From Chitinophagaceae bacterium (lineage in GTDB: Bacteria; Bacteroidota; Bacteroidia; Chitinophagales; Chitinophagaceae), in contig CANGOX010000027.1 of the NCBI GenBank assembly GCA_947455605.1, positions 1-37,910 on the forward strand: a stretch of 37,910 bases of DNA, read 5' to 3'. The position numbers were made by a program, and so were the translations under genes. How positions within the stretch are numbered: position 1 is the first letter of the stretch; each line of letters opens with the position of its first letter. Below are positions 7,417 to 16,271 of the stretch, in pieces. A model generated the notes under the pieces. The model worked only from the letters and a program-made list of their open reading frames with translations. It was not told the origin of the DNA and did not search any database.

Positions 7417-9579
7417 ATGCAAAAATTTACGCAATTTATGAAGAGTAGAAAAGGTCTATTGTTGCTCGCCATCATTATGTTTGGCGGTTTGTTCTTCGCG
7501 TTCAGGAGTTCCGGTATTGGTGGTTCGGGTATCATTCTAACCCAAAGGGAACGTTTATTGCAAAGTGTAGGGTCTATCCTGAAAGAAGTGCATTATAGTC
7601 CTAAAATTATCAACGATGATTTTTCGAAACAGGTTTTCAAAAAATTCATTGATGAACTGGATGGCGATAAAACGCATTTTCTGGCTTCCGATATTGCGGC
7701 TTTGAAAAAATACGAAACCACCATCGATGATGAGATCAATGGTGCAGCCATAGAATTTGCACCGGCGGTTAGTGCTATTTATGATAAACGCATCACCGAT
7801 GCGATGGCCATCTATAAAGAAATTCTGGCTAAGCCTTTTGAATTTACCAAAGACGAGTCAACAGATGGTGATCCTGAAAAAATGTCTTTCGCCGCAACAG
7901 AAGAAGTGCGTAAAGAAAGATGGAGAAAAAAACTGAAGCTCTACACACTCGAGCGATATGTTGATCTGATCGAAACCCGCGAGAAGAGCAAAGGCCAGAA
8001 AGATTTTGTGGTAAAAGCAGATAGTACCCTTGAAAGAGAAGCGCGTGCTAAAGTATTGAAGGTGATGGACGAGACCTATGACCGTATCCAGAAAACATTC
8101 AAAGAAGACGACCGTTTTAATTCATTTGTGAATGTGATCACCAACCTGATGGACCCGCACAGTGATTATTTTCCTCCGATAGAAAAAAGAGCTTTTGACG
8201 AAAGGATGAGCGGAAAATTCTATGGTATTGGTGCCACCCTGCAAAAAGATGATGCAGGCGTTAAGATCGCAAGTATTGTTACCGGTCTGGCAGCCTGGAA
8301 ATCAAAAGAAGTGGTAGTGGGTGATGTGATCACCAAAGTTGCGCAGGGAAAAGAAGAGCCGGTAGATATTGCAGGCTATGATACACAGGATGCGGTTAAA
8401 CTGATCCGCGGTAACAAGGATACAGAAGTGAGGCTTACCATCAAAAAACAGGATGGATCTGTGAAAGTGATCTCCCTCATCCGTGAGGAAGTAAAACAGG
8501 AAGAACTGAATGTACGAAGTGCCGTGATCATGAACGGAACAGATAAGATCGGTTATATCTATATCCCTGATTTCTATGCCAATTTTGAAGAAGCCAACGA
8601 CCACCGCTGCTCGGTAGATGTGGCCCAGGAAGTGGTAAAACTGAAAGCAGAAAACGTAAAAGGTATCGTGATCGATGTTCGTAATAACGGTGGCGGTTCT
8701 TTATATGAAGTAGTGAAAATGGTAGGACTCTTCATCAAGAGCGGTCCTGTTGTGCAGGTAAAAGAAAGAAGCGGAAAAGTAGACCAGAGCACCTGGCGGG
8801 ATGATGATGAGTCTGTTTTATATGATGGTCCACTGGCTGTAATGGTAAATGAATTCAGTGCTTCTGCCAGTGAGATCTTTGCAGGTGCCATTCAGGATTA
8901 TAAAAGAGGGATCATAATCGGTAGTACATCTACTTATGGAAAAGGAACGGTACAACGCCAGATACCTTTTGGCAACCGTAACGATTTATATAGCGGCCGT
9001 ACAGACCTGGGAGCTATGACTTTGACTTTCCAGAAATTCTATCGCGTAAATGGTGGCTCTACACAATTGAAGGGAATTGTTCCGGATATTATCCTGCCGG
9101 ATGCTTATGAATATTATAAAGGACGTGAAAAAGACAATGCAAGTGCATTGCCTTATGATGAGATCCCCAAAGCTCCTTACCAGACATGGCAGAACACAAC
9201 CGGTTTTGAAACGGTGATCAAGAAAGAGAATGATAAGATCAAAAGCAATGCTTCTCTCAACCTGTTAAACAGCAATTTACAATGGCTGTCTAAGAATAAT
9301 GAAACACCGATCAGCCTGAACATGGAACAATATCGTGCGCGTCAGAAACAGGTAATGAATACCGTTAACCAGAACAATACCCTATTGAAAAGCAAGCAGG
9401 AGATGGATGTACAGGCCATGGCCGTTGATAAGGAAAAGTATTTTAATAATGCTAACGTGCAACGCGGCGAAATTTATCAGGCTTGGTTAAAGTCACTGAA
9501 ATCAGATATGCACATCAGTGAAACGATAGGCGTTGTGAGCGACCTGGTACATGCGCAGGTGCAGACTGTTTTGAAATAA
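7417..9579 (+). CDS. prc: Carboxy-terminal processing (tail-specific) protease, S41 family
   Basis: This 720-residue serine protease degrades or trims periplasmic proteins from their C-terminus and is anchored by an N-terminal hydrophobic segment (GLLLLAIIMFGGLFFAF). Domain order fits Prc: a helical N-terminal TSP domain (about 45-235), a PDZ domain (about 260-350, GKFYGIGATLQ...VVVGDVITKV), the S41 core with GIVIDVRNNGGGSL, and a C-terminal DUF3340-like part. The likely catalytic Ser is the middle one of NEFSASASEIF (about 483) and the Lys is in YGKGTVQ (about 509), in a Ser-Lys dyad. The ATG at 7417 was chosen because it follows a -7 box; a start at 7438 (MKSRKG) would give a shorter signal-anchor. 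The UpxY-like gene follows after 53 bp. Confidence 0.92.
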   Translation: MQKFTQFMKSRKGLLLLAIIMFGGLFFAFRSSGIGGSGIILTQRERLLQSVGSILKEVHYSPKIINDDFSKQVFKKFIDELDGDKTHFLASDIAALKKYETTIDDEINGAAIEFAPAVSAIYDKRITDAMAIYKEILAKPFEFTKDESTDGDPEKMSFAATEEVRKERWRKKLKLYTLERYVDLIETREKSKGQKDFVVKADSTLEREARAKVLKVMDETYDRIQKTFKEDDRFNSFVNVITNLMDPHSDYFPPIEKRAFDERMSGKFYGIGATLQKDDAGVKIASIVTGLAAWKSKEVVVGDVITKVAQGKEEPVDIAGYDTQDAVKLIRGNKDTEVRLTIKKQDGSVKVISLIREEVKQEELNVRSAVIMNGTDKIGYIYIPDFYANFEEANDHRCSVDVAQEVVKLKAENVKGIVIDVRNNGGGSLYEVVKMVGLFIKSGPVVQVKERSGKVDQSTWRDDDESVLYDGPLAVMVNEFSASASEIFAGAIQDYKRGIIIGSTSTYGKGTVQRQIPFGNRNDLYSGRTDLGAMTLTFQKFYRVNGGSTQLKGIVPDIILPDAYEYYKGREKDNASALPYDEIPKAPYQTWQNTTGFETVIKKENDKIKSNASLNLLNSNLQWLSKNNETPISLNMEQYRARQKQVMNTVNQNNTLLKSKQEMDVQAMAVDKEKYFNNANVQRGEIYQAWLKSLKSDMHISETIGVVSDLVHAQVQTVLK

Positions 9580-9632
9580 TGTAACTTGCTTTGGCAAACG
9601 AACATAATGTTTGAAAGTAAAATTTGATTGTA

Positions 9633-10139
9633 ATGCCACCAGAGAAGAAATGGTATGCTTTATATACAAAACCCCGCTGGGAGAAAAAGATCGATACGGT
9701 CCTGATCCGGAAAGGGGTTGAAAGCTGGTGCCCTTTGCAGAAAATTGAAAGGCAGTGGAGCGACCGTAAGAAGATCATTGAAGACCCCTTGTTCAAATCC
9801 TATGTATTTGTACATATAGATGATACAGAACGTAGTAAGGTCTTGATGACAGACGGTGTACTCAATTTTGTTCACTATCTGGGTAAACCTGCGGTGATCA
9901 AAACGGAAGAGATCGAGACCATTAAAAGATACCTCTCAGAAAAAGACGCCAGTATCTTCATTATTTCTCAGGAAGGATTTAAAGAAGAAACAAAGATCAA
10001 AGTAAACCACGGTGTATTCATGGGCAATGAAGGAACCGTATTGCGTGGAGGAAAGAAAAAAGTTTATGTAAAACTCGAAAGTCTGGGGCAGGTGATGGTG
10101 GTGGAGTTTCCCGCAGAGTTTTTATCACCTATACAATAA
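9633..10139 (+). CDS. UpxY/RfaH-type transcription antiterminator (NusG paralogue)
   Basis: The 168-residue product has a NusG N-terminal domain (KKWYALYTKPRWEKKIDTVL, then PLFKSYVFVHI) and a C-terminal KOW domain (VNHGVFMGNEGTVLRGGKKKVYVKL). This layout matches the UpxY family of Bacteroidota, relatives of RfaH that let RNA polymerase read through long polysaccharide operons. Here no capsule or polysaccharide operon follows: the next gene (mtaB) is convergent. It is therefore either a stand-alone regulator acting in trans or a relic of a lost cluster. The ATG at 9633 begins the conserved PPEKKWYALYT block; the upstream TTG at 9624 is less likely. The gene may be cotranscribed with the protease. 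Confidence 0.85.
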   Translation: MPPEKKWYALYTKPRWEKKIDTVLIRKGVESWCPLQKIERQWSDRKKIIEDPLFKSYVFVHIDDTERSKVLMTDGVLNFVHYLGKPAVIKTEEIETIKRYLSEKDASIFIISQEGFKEETKIKVNHGVFMGNEGTVLRGGKKKVYVKLESLGQVMVVEFPAEFLSPIQ

Positions 10140-10140
10140 T

Positions 10141-10220
10141 GAATATTGAACAAGGAATCTTGAATATCGAAGTTGTATTCACTTCATCATTCAAAATTCC
10201 TTGTTCAATATTCGATATTC
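10141..10220. repeat. Inverted repeat of gaatattgaacaaggaat (copy 1)
   Basis: Perfect 18-bp arms lie at 10141-10158 and 10196-10213. A second, shifted pair, GAATATCGA (10162-10170) with TCGATATTC (10212-10220), overlaps the first and cannot form at the same time. The same 18-bp arm pair recurs at 33852-33925. It fills the convergent junction between the UpxY-like gene and mtaB, beginning at the stop codon. Confidence 0.85.
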
Positions 10221-10226
10221 AAAGGG

Positions 10227-11501
10227 CTACAGTTTCCAATCAACGATCTTATTCGCCCATTCAGTTCTATACGGTGTTGTAATGCGGATATAATTATCCG
10301 AATACCCTTCCATCATTCCGTTCTTCTCAAAAGCTTCAAATAAAACCTTTCTGGTTTGGCCGCTATGCTGCTCTGTGAAGTATTGCATCTTCATATACGA
10401 GAGATTGCGGAGGGTCTTGTTTCTTTCATTACGAACAGAAACAGGGATCACCGGTTTGATCTCGAGGGCTTTGGTATGATCCCTTTCTGAATAGGTGAAA
10501 ACATGTAAGTAGGAAATATCCAGTGAATGCAGAAAATCAAAGGTCTCTTTAAAACAGGCATCGGTCTCGCCCGGAAAACCAACGATCACATCCACACCAA
10601 TAGCGCAATGGGGCATTAATGTTTTGATCAGCTTCACCCTTTCGGCATACAATTCTCTTTTATACCGCCTTCTCATCAAAGACAACACCTCATTACTTCC
10701 GCTCTGGAGCGGGATATGGAAATGCGGCATGAACTTATCGCTGTTGGCAACAAATTCAATGATCTCATTGGTCAATAAATTGGGTTCGATGGAAGAGATC
10801 CGGTAACGGTCAATGCCTTTAACGGCATCCAGTGCTTTTACCAGGTCGAAGAAGTTCTCACCTGCTTTATCTTCCCCATCAGGTCCCTTGCCAAAATCGC
10901 CCAGATTGACACCTGTGAGCACCACTTCTTTCACGCCCCCTTTGGCTATTTCTTCCACATTGGCCAGTACATTGGCAATAGAATCACTCCGGCTCTTACC
11001 CCTTGCCATGGGGATGGTACAGAAAGAACAGTTATAATCACACCCGTCCTGCACCTTTAAAAAAGTACGGGTACGGTCGTTTTGAGAGAAAGAGGCATTG
11101 AAACCACTTACTTCTTCAATATCGCAGCTGCATATTTTGGCGGCATCACCCTTTGCCAGTTCGCTGATATGTTGGGCAATATTGAATTTTTCAGAAGCCC
11201 CAAGCACCAGGTCAACCCCCGGAATAGAAGCGATCTCCTGCGGTTTTAACTGGGCATAACAGCCCGTGATCACCACAAAGCTCTCCGGCGATTTTCGTTG
11301 AATCCGTCTTACGAGGCTACGGCATTCCTTATCGGCATTATCGGTTACGGAGCAGGTATTGATCACGTACACATCGACCATGTCGTCAAATCCTCTTTTT
11401 TCAAAACCCTCCGTTTCCAGCATGCGGGAAAGGGTAGAAGTCTCCGAAAAATTCAGTTTACAACCCAGGGTATGAAAGGCTACGGTACGCTTTTTTTCCA
11501 T
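10227..11501 (-). CDS. mtaB: tRNA (t6A37) C2-methylthiotransferase MtaB
   Basis: This 424-residue radical-SAM enzyme adds a methylthio group to t6A at position 37 of tRNAs reading ANN codons. The N-terminal UPF0004 domain carries the auxiliary-cluster cysteines (C14 in HTLGCKLN, C50 in VINTCSVT, C81 in ITGCYAQ). The radical-SAM cluster is CDYNCSFC (C154, C158, C161), followed by the family text TIPMARGKSRS. The TRAM domain is at the C-terminus. The HTLGCKLN/ETS and NTCSVT blocks separate MtaB from MiaB and RimO. The ATG at 11501 lies 8 bp after a perfect TATCTTTG box, so the mRNA leader should be very short. Confidence 0.95.
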   Translation of the reverse strand: MEKKRTVAFHTLGCKLNFSETSTLSRMLETEGFEKRGFDDMVDVYVINTCSVTDNADKECRSLVRRIQRKSPESFVVITGCYAQLKPQEIASIPGVDLVLGASEKFNIAQHISELAKGDAAKICSCDIEEVSGFNASFSQNDRTRTFLKVQDGCDYNCSFCTIPMARGKSRSDSIANVLANVEEIAKGGVKEVVLTGVNLGDFGKGPDGEDKAGENFFDLVKALDAVKGIDRYRISSIEPNLLTNEIIEFVANSDKFMPHFHIPLQSGSNEVLSLMRRRYKRELYAERVKLIKTLMPHCAIGVDVIVGFPGETDACFKETFDFLHSLDISYLHVFTYSERDHTKALEIKPVIPVSVRNERNKTLRNLSYMKMQYFTEQHSGQTRKVLFEAFEKNGMMEGYSDNYIRITTPYRTEWANKIVDWKL

Positions 11502-11509
11502 AGAGGGGG

Positions 11510-11517
11510 CAAAGATA
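11510..11517 (-). promoter_or_regulatory. -7 box TATCTTTG for mtaB
   Basis: The box is a perfect TAnnTTTG match on the minus strand, 8 bp before the ATG. The -33 zone is occupied by the tctggagt inverted repeat and has no clear TTTG at the usual distance. Confidence 0.6.
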
Positions 11518-11518
11518 C

Positions 11519-11605
11519 AAGTCTGGAGTTAGAAGTCTGGCGTCTGGAGTAGAAAACCAAGATATCCTATGCATGCAATCACTCCAGACTCCCAACTCCA
11601 GACTT
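11519..11605. repeat. Inverted repeat of the tctggagt word (copy 1)
   Basis: AAGTCTGGAGTT (11519-11530) pairs with AACTCCAGACTT (11594-11605), and GTCTGGAGT (11542-11550) pairs with ACTCCAGAC (11581-11589). The left side holds three drifting copies of the word. Unlike the other elements it lies in a divergent junction, upstream of both mtaB and the DUF2723 gene. The word recurs as a tandem array at 31485-31550. Confidence 0.8.
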
Positions 11606-11684
11606 CGGACAGTTCTTTGGTTATAACGTTTTCTTAAAATAGATAAAACCCTCTTCCCCATTTTCCTTTTTACGATTAATAAGG

Positions 11685-11692
11685 TATGTTTG
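11685..11692 (+). promoter_or_regulatory. -7 box TATGTTTG for the DUF2723 gene
   Basis: The box is a perfect TAnnTTTG match. The ATG at 11686 lies inside this box, so if the box is real, that ATG is not transcribed and translation starts at 11716. Confidence 0.55.
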
Positions 11693-11715
11693 CCAGTCTT
11701 AAAAAACCAAAACCG

Positions 11716-14700
11716 ATGCAGTTTAAGAAGATCAATAACCTTACAGGATGGGCAGTATTCCTGATTGCCGCTACCGTTTACATTTTAACCGCAGAAGCAG
11801 GAGGTAGTTTCTGGGATTGCGGTGAGTTTGTGAGCAGCTGTTTCAAATTACAGATACCCCACCCGCCGGGAGCACCATTGTTTGTGTTGCTGGGCCGTGT
11901 GTTTATTGTTCTTTTCGGGGATAACCCCATGACCGCCGCCAAAGCGGTAAACGTAATGAGTGCTTTGGCCAGTGCTTTTACCATTCTTTTCCTGTTCTGG
12001 ACCATCACCCATTTTGCCCGTAAGATCGTAAATGTAAAAACGATCGATGTGCTCACTTCTTCTCAGGCATGGTCTATCATGGGTGCCGGTGCCGTAGGTG
12101 CTTTAGCGTATACATTCAGTGATTCATTCTGGTATAGTGCAGTAGAAGGTGAGGTATATGCCATGTCTTCTTTCTTTACTGCCATTGTATTCTGGGCCAT
12201 TCTGAAATGGGAAAACCATGCAGATGAGCCGGGTGCGGATAAATGGATCGTATTAATATTCTTCCTGATGGGATTGTCTATTGGTGTTCACCTGTTGAAC
12301 CTTTTGACCATCCCTGCCATTGTTATGGTATATTATTTCCGCAGAAGAGAAACCTTCAATTATGAAGTACTGCGCAAATGGTTTCTGCGTTTGGCAGCTA
12401 TTGGCGGCGGTCTTGCCTTTATACTTGCCATGATCAGCGCCTCTGCTGAATCGAGTGAGAATAATCCGTTGGATGGTACCATGGCCGGACTGGTGATCTT
12501 TGGAACCCTGGCAGGTATTGGACTCCTGTTTTTAGTAGAACGCTGGAATAAAGAAAAGAAAGCCTACAATGGCGGTATCTATATCTTCTTTGCCATTGGT
12601 TGTATCATCGTAGGATTGGTACAGGTAGGTGTGATCCAATATACCGTAAAACTGGCGGGTGCTTTTGACCGCACTTTTGTAAACAGTTTTGGGTTGCCTT
12701 TCTTCTCCGGTTTTGCTTTCTTCTTTGTGATCGTAGCAGTGGCGTTATGGTGGGCATTGAAATTTGCCGCAAAAAAATCCTGGTCTTATTTACGCCTGGG
12801 CATCTGGTGTATTACATTCATGCTGGTTGGGTATAGTACTTACGTAACTACCATGATCCGTAGTAATGCCAATCCATCCGTTGATATGTATAACGTGGAT
12901 AATCCGATCAGCCTGGTTGGCTATCTTGGCCGCGACCAGTACGGAGATTTTCCTTTGTTCTACGGGCAGAAATTTACGGCAGATCCGATTGACCTGAAAA
13001 GTTCTGGTATGCGTTACCAGAAATCAAAAGATAAATATATAGAGCTGGGTGCCGATAAACATTATGTGTATTCAGCTGATGATAAGATGGTATTTCCAAG
13101 GGTTTGGGATCCGAGCAATGATCAGAACCATGCGGATTATTATGCTTATTATTTAGGCATTAATAAAACAAGAGAGGGCAAGTATGAAAGAGCGCCTACC
13201 CAGATGGATAATATCAAATTCTTTGGTGGCTACCAGATCTACTGGATGTATTTCCGCTATTTTATGTGGAATTTCTCCGGTAAACAAAATGATAACCAGG
13301 GATTGTTTGCAGGTAATGTAAGAGATGGTAACTGGATCACCGGTATCTCACCGGTGGATAACCTGATGTATGGTGATCAGAGTACCATGCCCGACAGCCT
13401 GAAAAACAACAAAGCCAATAATAAATTATTTGCATTGCCTTTTATACTGGGATTGATCGGTCTGTTCTATCAATTCAAGAAAAGATCGGATGATGGTGTG
13501 GTAAACATGCTCTTGTTCTTCTTCACGGGTTTTGCGATCATACTTTATCTTAACCAGGCCGGTTATCAGCCACGTGAGCGTGATTATGCTTATGTAGGAA
13601 GTTTCTATGCATTTGCTGTATGGATCGGATTGGGTGTGTTGAAAGTGAAAGACTGGTTAAGCTCAAAATTATCACAGTCGGTTGCCGCTTCATTGGCTAC
13701 GGTCATCTGCTTATTGGCAGTACCGGCCATCATGGCGCAGCAGGAATGGGATGACCATGACCGCAGCCAGAAAGTTTTGCCACGTGATCTGGCGAAAGAT
13801 TACCTCGAAAGCTGCGCACCGAATGCGATCTTATTTACCTATGGTGATAACGATACCTACCCATTATGGTATGCACAGGAAGTAGAAGGTATCCGTCCGG
13901 ATATCCGTGTGATCAATTTCAGTTTATTGGGTATCGACTGGTACATCAATGAACTCCGTTATAAAGTAAACCAGAGTGATCCGATAGATGTGATCTGGAC
14001 ACCTTCTCAGATTGAAGGCGGTAAACGTGATTATATCTTGTATCGTCCGCAGGAAAATATTCCGCAAGACAGGTATTATGATCTGTACGACATGATGAAG
14101 AATTATGTAGGCAGCGATGATGCCGATAAAGTGGATAATTCCCGTGGCGGAGATCCTTTGAATACCTATCCTGTGAAAAGAGTATCTGTTCCGGTAGATC
14201 AGGCATTGGTATTGAAGAACGGAACCGTAAATGCAAAAGACAGTGTAGTAAATGAACTCCGTTTTGAAATTCCGAAAGGCGCGTTGGTGAAGAATGATCT
14301 GGCACTGCTGAATATTATCGCAGCTAACAAATGGAACAGACCTATCTACTTTACCAACCCAAGTGCAGACCTTGGTTTTGATAAATATATCCGCAGGGAT
14401 GGATTGAGCTTCCGGTTGATACCGGTAGAGAACAGCCGTGTGAACGATGATTACATGATGGATAAGGTGATGAATAAATTCGGTTTCGGAAATGCGAATG
14501 TGAAAGGGGTTTATTTTGATGAAGAGAACCGCCGTCACCTAAACAGCATCCGCACTGCTTATGCAGAACTGGCGGTAGACCTCGCTTCCAAAGGCCGTAA
14601 AGAAGATGCCCGTAAAGTATTGGAGAAAGCAGATAAGATGCTTAACCAGGGTAATTTTGATTATGGTATGACAAGCCGTGCCAACCAGCACAACCGTAAT

Positions 14701-14985
14701 TCTCTTTTATTCCTGGAAGCCTGTTATATGGCTGATGATAAAGCATTGGCAGAAAAAGTAGCCGCTTCAGTGAAAAAAGATATGGAGCAGCAAATGAATT
14801 ACTATAATTCATTGGGTGGTGAAAAAGGGGAGAATATGTCGGAGGAAAGACGGATGACCGATAACTACCTGAAAGGCCTTGAGCAGATGCAGACCATCTA
14901 TAACCCACGTATTCAGATACCGGGTAAAATGATGGCACCAGCTGATACCGGAAAAGCGGTAAAAGACGGCAGTAATAAAAAATAG
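11716..14985 (+). CDS. DUF2723 family GT-C-type polytopic membrane protein
   Basis: The product has about 1089 residues. The N-terminal half has roughly a dozen membrane segments and the DUF2723 signature GGSFWDCGEFVSSCFKLQIPH followed by PPGAPLF, in which the acidic residues lie in the first exoplasmic loop, as in GT-C glycosyltransferases. A second family block, YGDNDTYPLWYAQEVEG, lies in the soluble C-terminal half, which ends in a helical, TPR-like region (AELAVDLASKGRKEDARKVLEKA). Homology to TMEM260/protein O-mannosyltransferases is established for the family, so transfer of a lipid-linked sugar to periplasmic proteins is a reasonable inference. The start at 11716 (MQFKKINN) is preferred because a -7 box overlaps the earlier ATG at 11686. 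The gene ends in an intrinsic terminator. Confidence 0.88.
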   Translation: MQFKKINNLTGWAVFLIAATVYILTAEAGGSFWDCGEFVSSCFKLQIPHPPGAPLFVLLGRVFIVLFGDNPMTAAKAVNVMSALASAFTILFLFWTITHFARKIVNVKTIDVLTSSQAWSIMGAGAVGALAYTFSDSFWYSAVEGEVYAMSSFFTAIVFWAILKWENHADEPGADKWIVLIFFLMGLSIGVHLLNLLTIPAIVMVYYFRRRETFNYEVLRKWFLRLAAIGGGLAFILAMISASAESSENNPLDGTMAGLVIFGTLAGIGLLFLVERWNKEKKAYNGGIYIFFAIGCIIVGLVQVGVIQYTVKLAGAFDRTFVNSFGLPFFSGFAFFFVIVAVALWWALKFAAKKSWSYLRLGIWCITFMLVGYSTYVTTMIRSNANPSVDMYNVDNPISLVGYLGRDQYGDFPLFYGQKFTADPIDLKSSGMRYQKSKDKYIELGADKHYVYSADDKMVFPRVWDPSNDQNHADYYAYYLGINKTREGKYERAPTQMDNIKFFGGYQIYWMYFRYFMWNFSGKQNDNQGLFAGNVRDGNWITGISPVDNLMYGDQSTMPDSLKNNKANNKLFALPFILGLIGLFYQFKKRSDDGVVNMLLFFFTGFAIILYLNQAGYQPRERDYAYVGSFYAFAVWIGLGVLKVKDWLSSKLSQSVAASLATVICLLAVPAIMAQQEWDDHDRSQKVLPRDLAKDYLESCAPNAILFTYGDNDTYPLWYAQEVEGIRPDIRVINFSLLGIDWYINELRYKVNQSDPIDVIWTPSQIEGGKRDYILYRPQENIPQDRYYDLYDMMKNYVGSDDADKVDNSRGGDPLNTYPVKRVSVPVDQALVLKNGTVNAKDSVVNELRFEIPKGALVKNDLALLNIIAANKWNRPIYFTNPSADLGFDKYIRRDGLSFRLIPVENSRVNDDYMMDKVMNKFGFGNANVKGVYFDEENRRHLNSIRTAYAELAVDLASKGRKEDARKVLEKADKMLNQGNFDYGMTSRANQHNRNSLLFLEACYMADDKALAEKVAASVKKDMEQQMNYYNSLGGEKGENMSEERRMTDNYLKGLEQMQTIYNPRIQIPGKMMAPADTGKAVKDGSNKK

Positions 14986-15007
14986 ATTTCCATAAGTACA
15001 CAGAAGT

Positions 15008-15041
15008 AAACAGCCGGGTACTATTGCCCGGCTGTTTCTTT
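15008..15041 (+). terminator. Intrinsic terminator of the DUF2723 gene
   Basis: AAACAGCCGGG (15008-15018) pairs with CCCGGCTGTTT (15027-15037) around an 8-nt loop, followed by CTTTT. It is a conventional GC-rich hairpin with no reiterated word. Confidence 0.85.
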
Positions 15042-15125
15042 TGGGGTATGACAACCTTTCAGTTATCTGTCTGTTATAAATACCCAGCACGTTTATTGCG
15101 TAATTCTTTTTTGTAGTTTACAGTT

Positions 15126-16223
15126 ATGATCGGACACAGATTTACTCATTTCGACCCCAATGCAGACGGCAAGAGCAAGTTTGAACAACTGCTCGATCTG
15201 TTTATGCAGTTACTCACCTACACCAATGGTGATGCGGGCGAAGCCCTGCAATGGCTGAATGAACTGGACCGTAAATACCAACTCACCAACGACGAATATG
15301 GAATGGGTGATTTTATCGATGATCTGAAGCAGAATGGCTACATGCAGGAGAATCCGCAGGACGGAACTTTTTCGATTACCGGCAAATCTGAACAGACCAT
15401 CCGCAAAAAAAGCCTCGAAGAGATCTTCGGGAAACTGAAAAAAACAAAACAAGGCAATCACCAGACCTTTAAACCGGGCCAGGGAGATGAACTAAACCCC
15501 GATACCCGGCCTTTCCAGTTTGGGGATATGCTGGAGCAGATAGATTTTACAGAAAGTATACGCAATGCGCAGATCAATCATGGGATAGATAGTTTTTCGA
15601 TGCAGGAAGATGATCTGCAGATCAGGGAGAGTGATTTTAAAACACAGACCTCTACTGTGTTGATGATCGACATTTCTCATTCGATGATCTTATACGGAGA
15701 AGACAGGATCACGCCGGCTAAAAAAGTTGCGATGGCATTAAGTGAACTGATCACCACTAAATATCCCAAAGACACGATCGATATTGTAGTGTTTGGAAAT
15801 GATGCCTGGAGTATTGAGATCAAAGACCTTCCGTATTTACAGGTGGGCCCATATCACACCAATACAGTTGCCGGTCTGGAACTGGCGATGGATATATTAA
15901 GAAGAAGAAAAAATCCGAACAAACAGATCTTCATGATCACCGATGGAAAACCTACCTGTTTAAAGATCGGTAAGAAATATTATAAGAACAGTTTTGGGCT
16001 CGATAGAAAAGTAGTGAACCGTTGTATCAATCTTGCGGCACAATGTAAAAAACTGAAGATCCCGATCACCACCTTCATGATCGCATCGGATCCTTACCTT
16101 CAGAAATTTGTTCAGGAGTTTACAGAGATGAATAACGGAAAAGCCTTCTTTGCCTCACTAGATAAACTGGGGGCATTTATCTTTAAGGATTTTGAAAGCG
16201 GGAAGAGGAAGACAGTGTATTAG
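15126..16223 (+). CDS. VWA domain protein (partner of MoxR-like AAA+ ATPase)
   Basis: The 365-residue protein has an N-terminal helical region (about 1-110) and a von Willebrand factor A domain (about 175-350). The metal-ion adhesion site is visible as DISHS (182-186), with the later elements TNTVAG and TDGKP. There is no signal peptide or membrane segment, so it should be cytosolic. It lies 48 bp upstream of the AAA+ gene in the same direction, the usual MoxR/VWA arrangement, in which the two proteins form a chaperone-like or metal-insertion machine. The substrate is unknown. A weak -7-like TAGTTTAC lies just before the ATG. Confidence 0.87.
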   Translation: MIGHRFTHFDPNADGKSKFEQLLDLFMQLLTYTNGDAGEALQWLNELDRKYQLTNDEYGMGDFIDDLKQNGYMQENPQDGTFSITGKSEQTIRKKSLEEIFGKLKKTKQGNHQTFKPGQGDELNPDTRPFQFGDMLEQIDFTESIRNAQINHGIDSFSMQEDDLQIRESDFKTQTSTVLMIDISHSMILYGEDRITPAKKVAMALSELITTKYPKDTIDIVVFGNDAWSIEIKDLPYLQVGPYHTNTVAGLELAMDILRRRKNPNKQIFMITDGKPTCLKIGKKYYKNSFGLDRKVVNRCINLAAQCKKLKIPITTFMIASDPYLQKFVQEFTEMNNGKAFFASLDKLGAFIFKDFESGKRKTVY

Positions 16224-16271
16224 GGTGAGTAGTCACGAACCAATATTTTAAATTTTACGATCAATCTACAC

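Noticed and set aside
13924..14538. Open frame of 204 codons on the minus strand inside the DUF2723 gene
   Set aside because: It lies wholly opposite a conserved coding region, and its composition (His/Ile/Phe-rich) is that of an antisense shadow.
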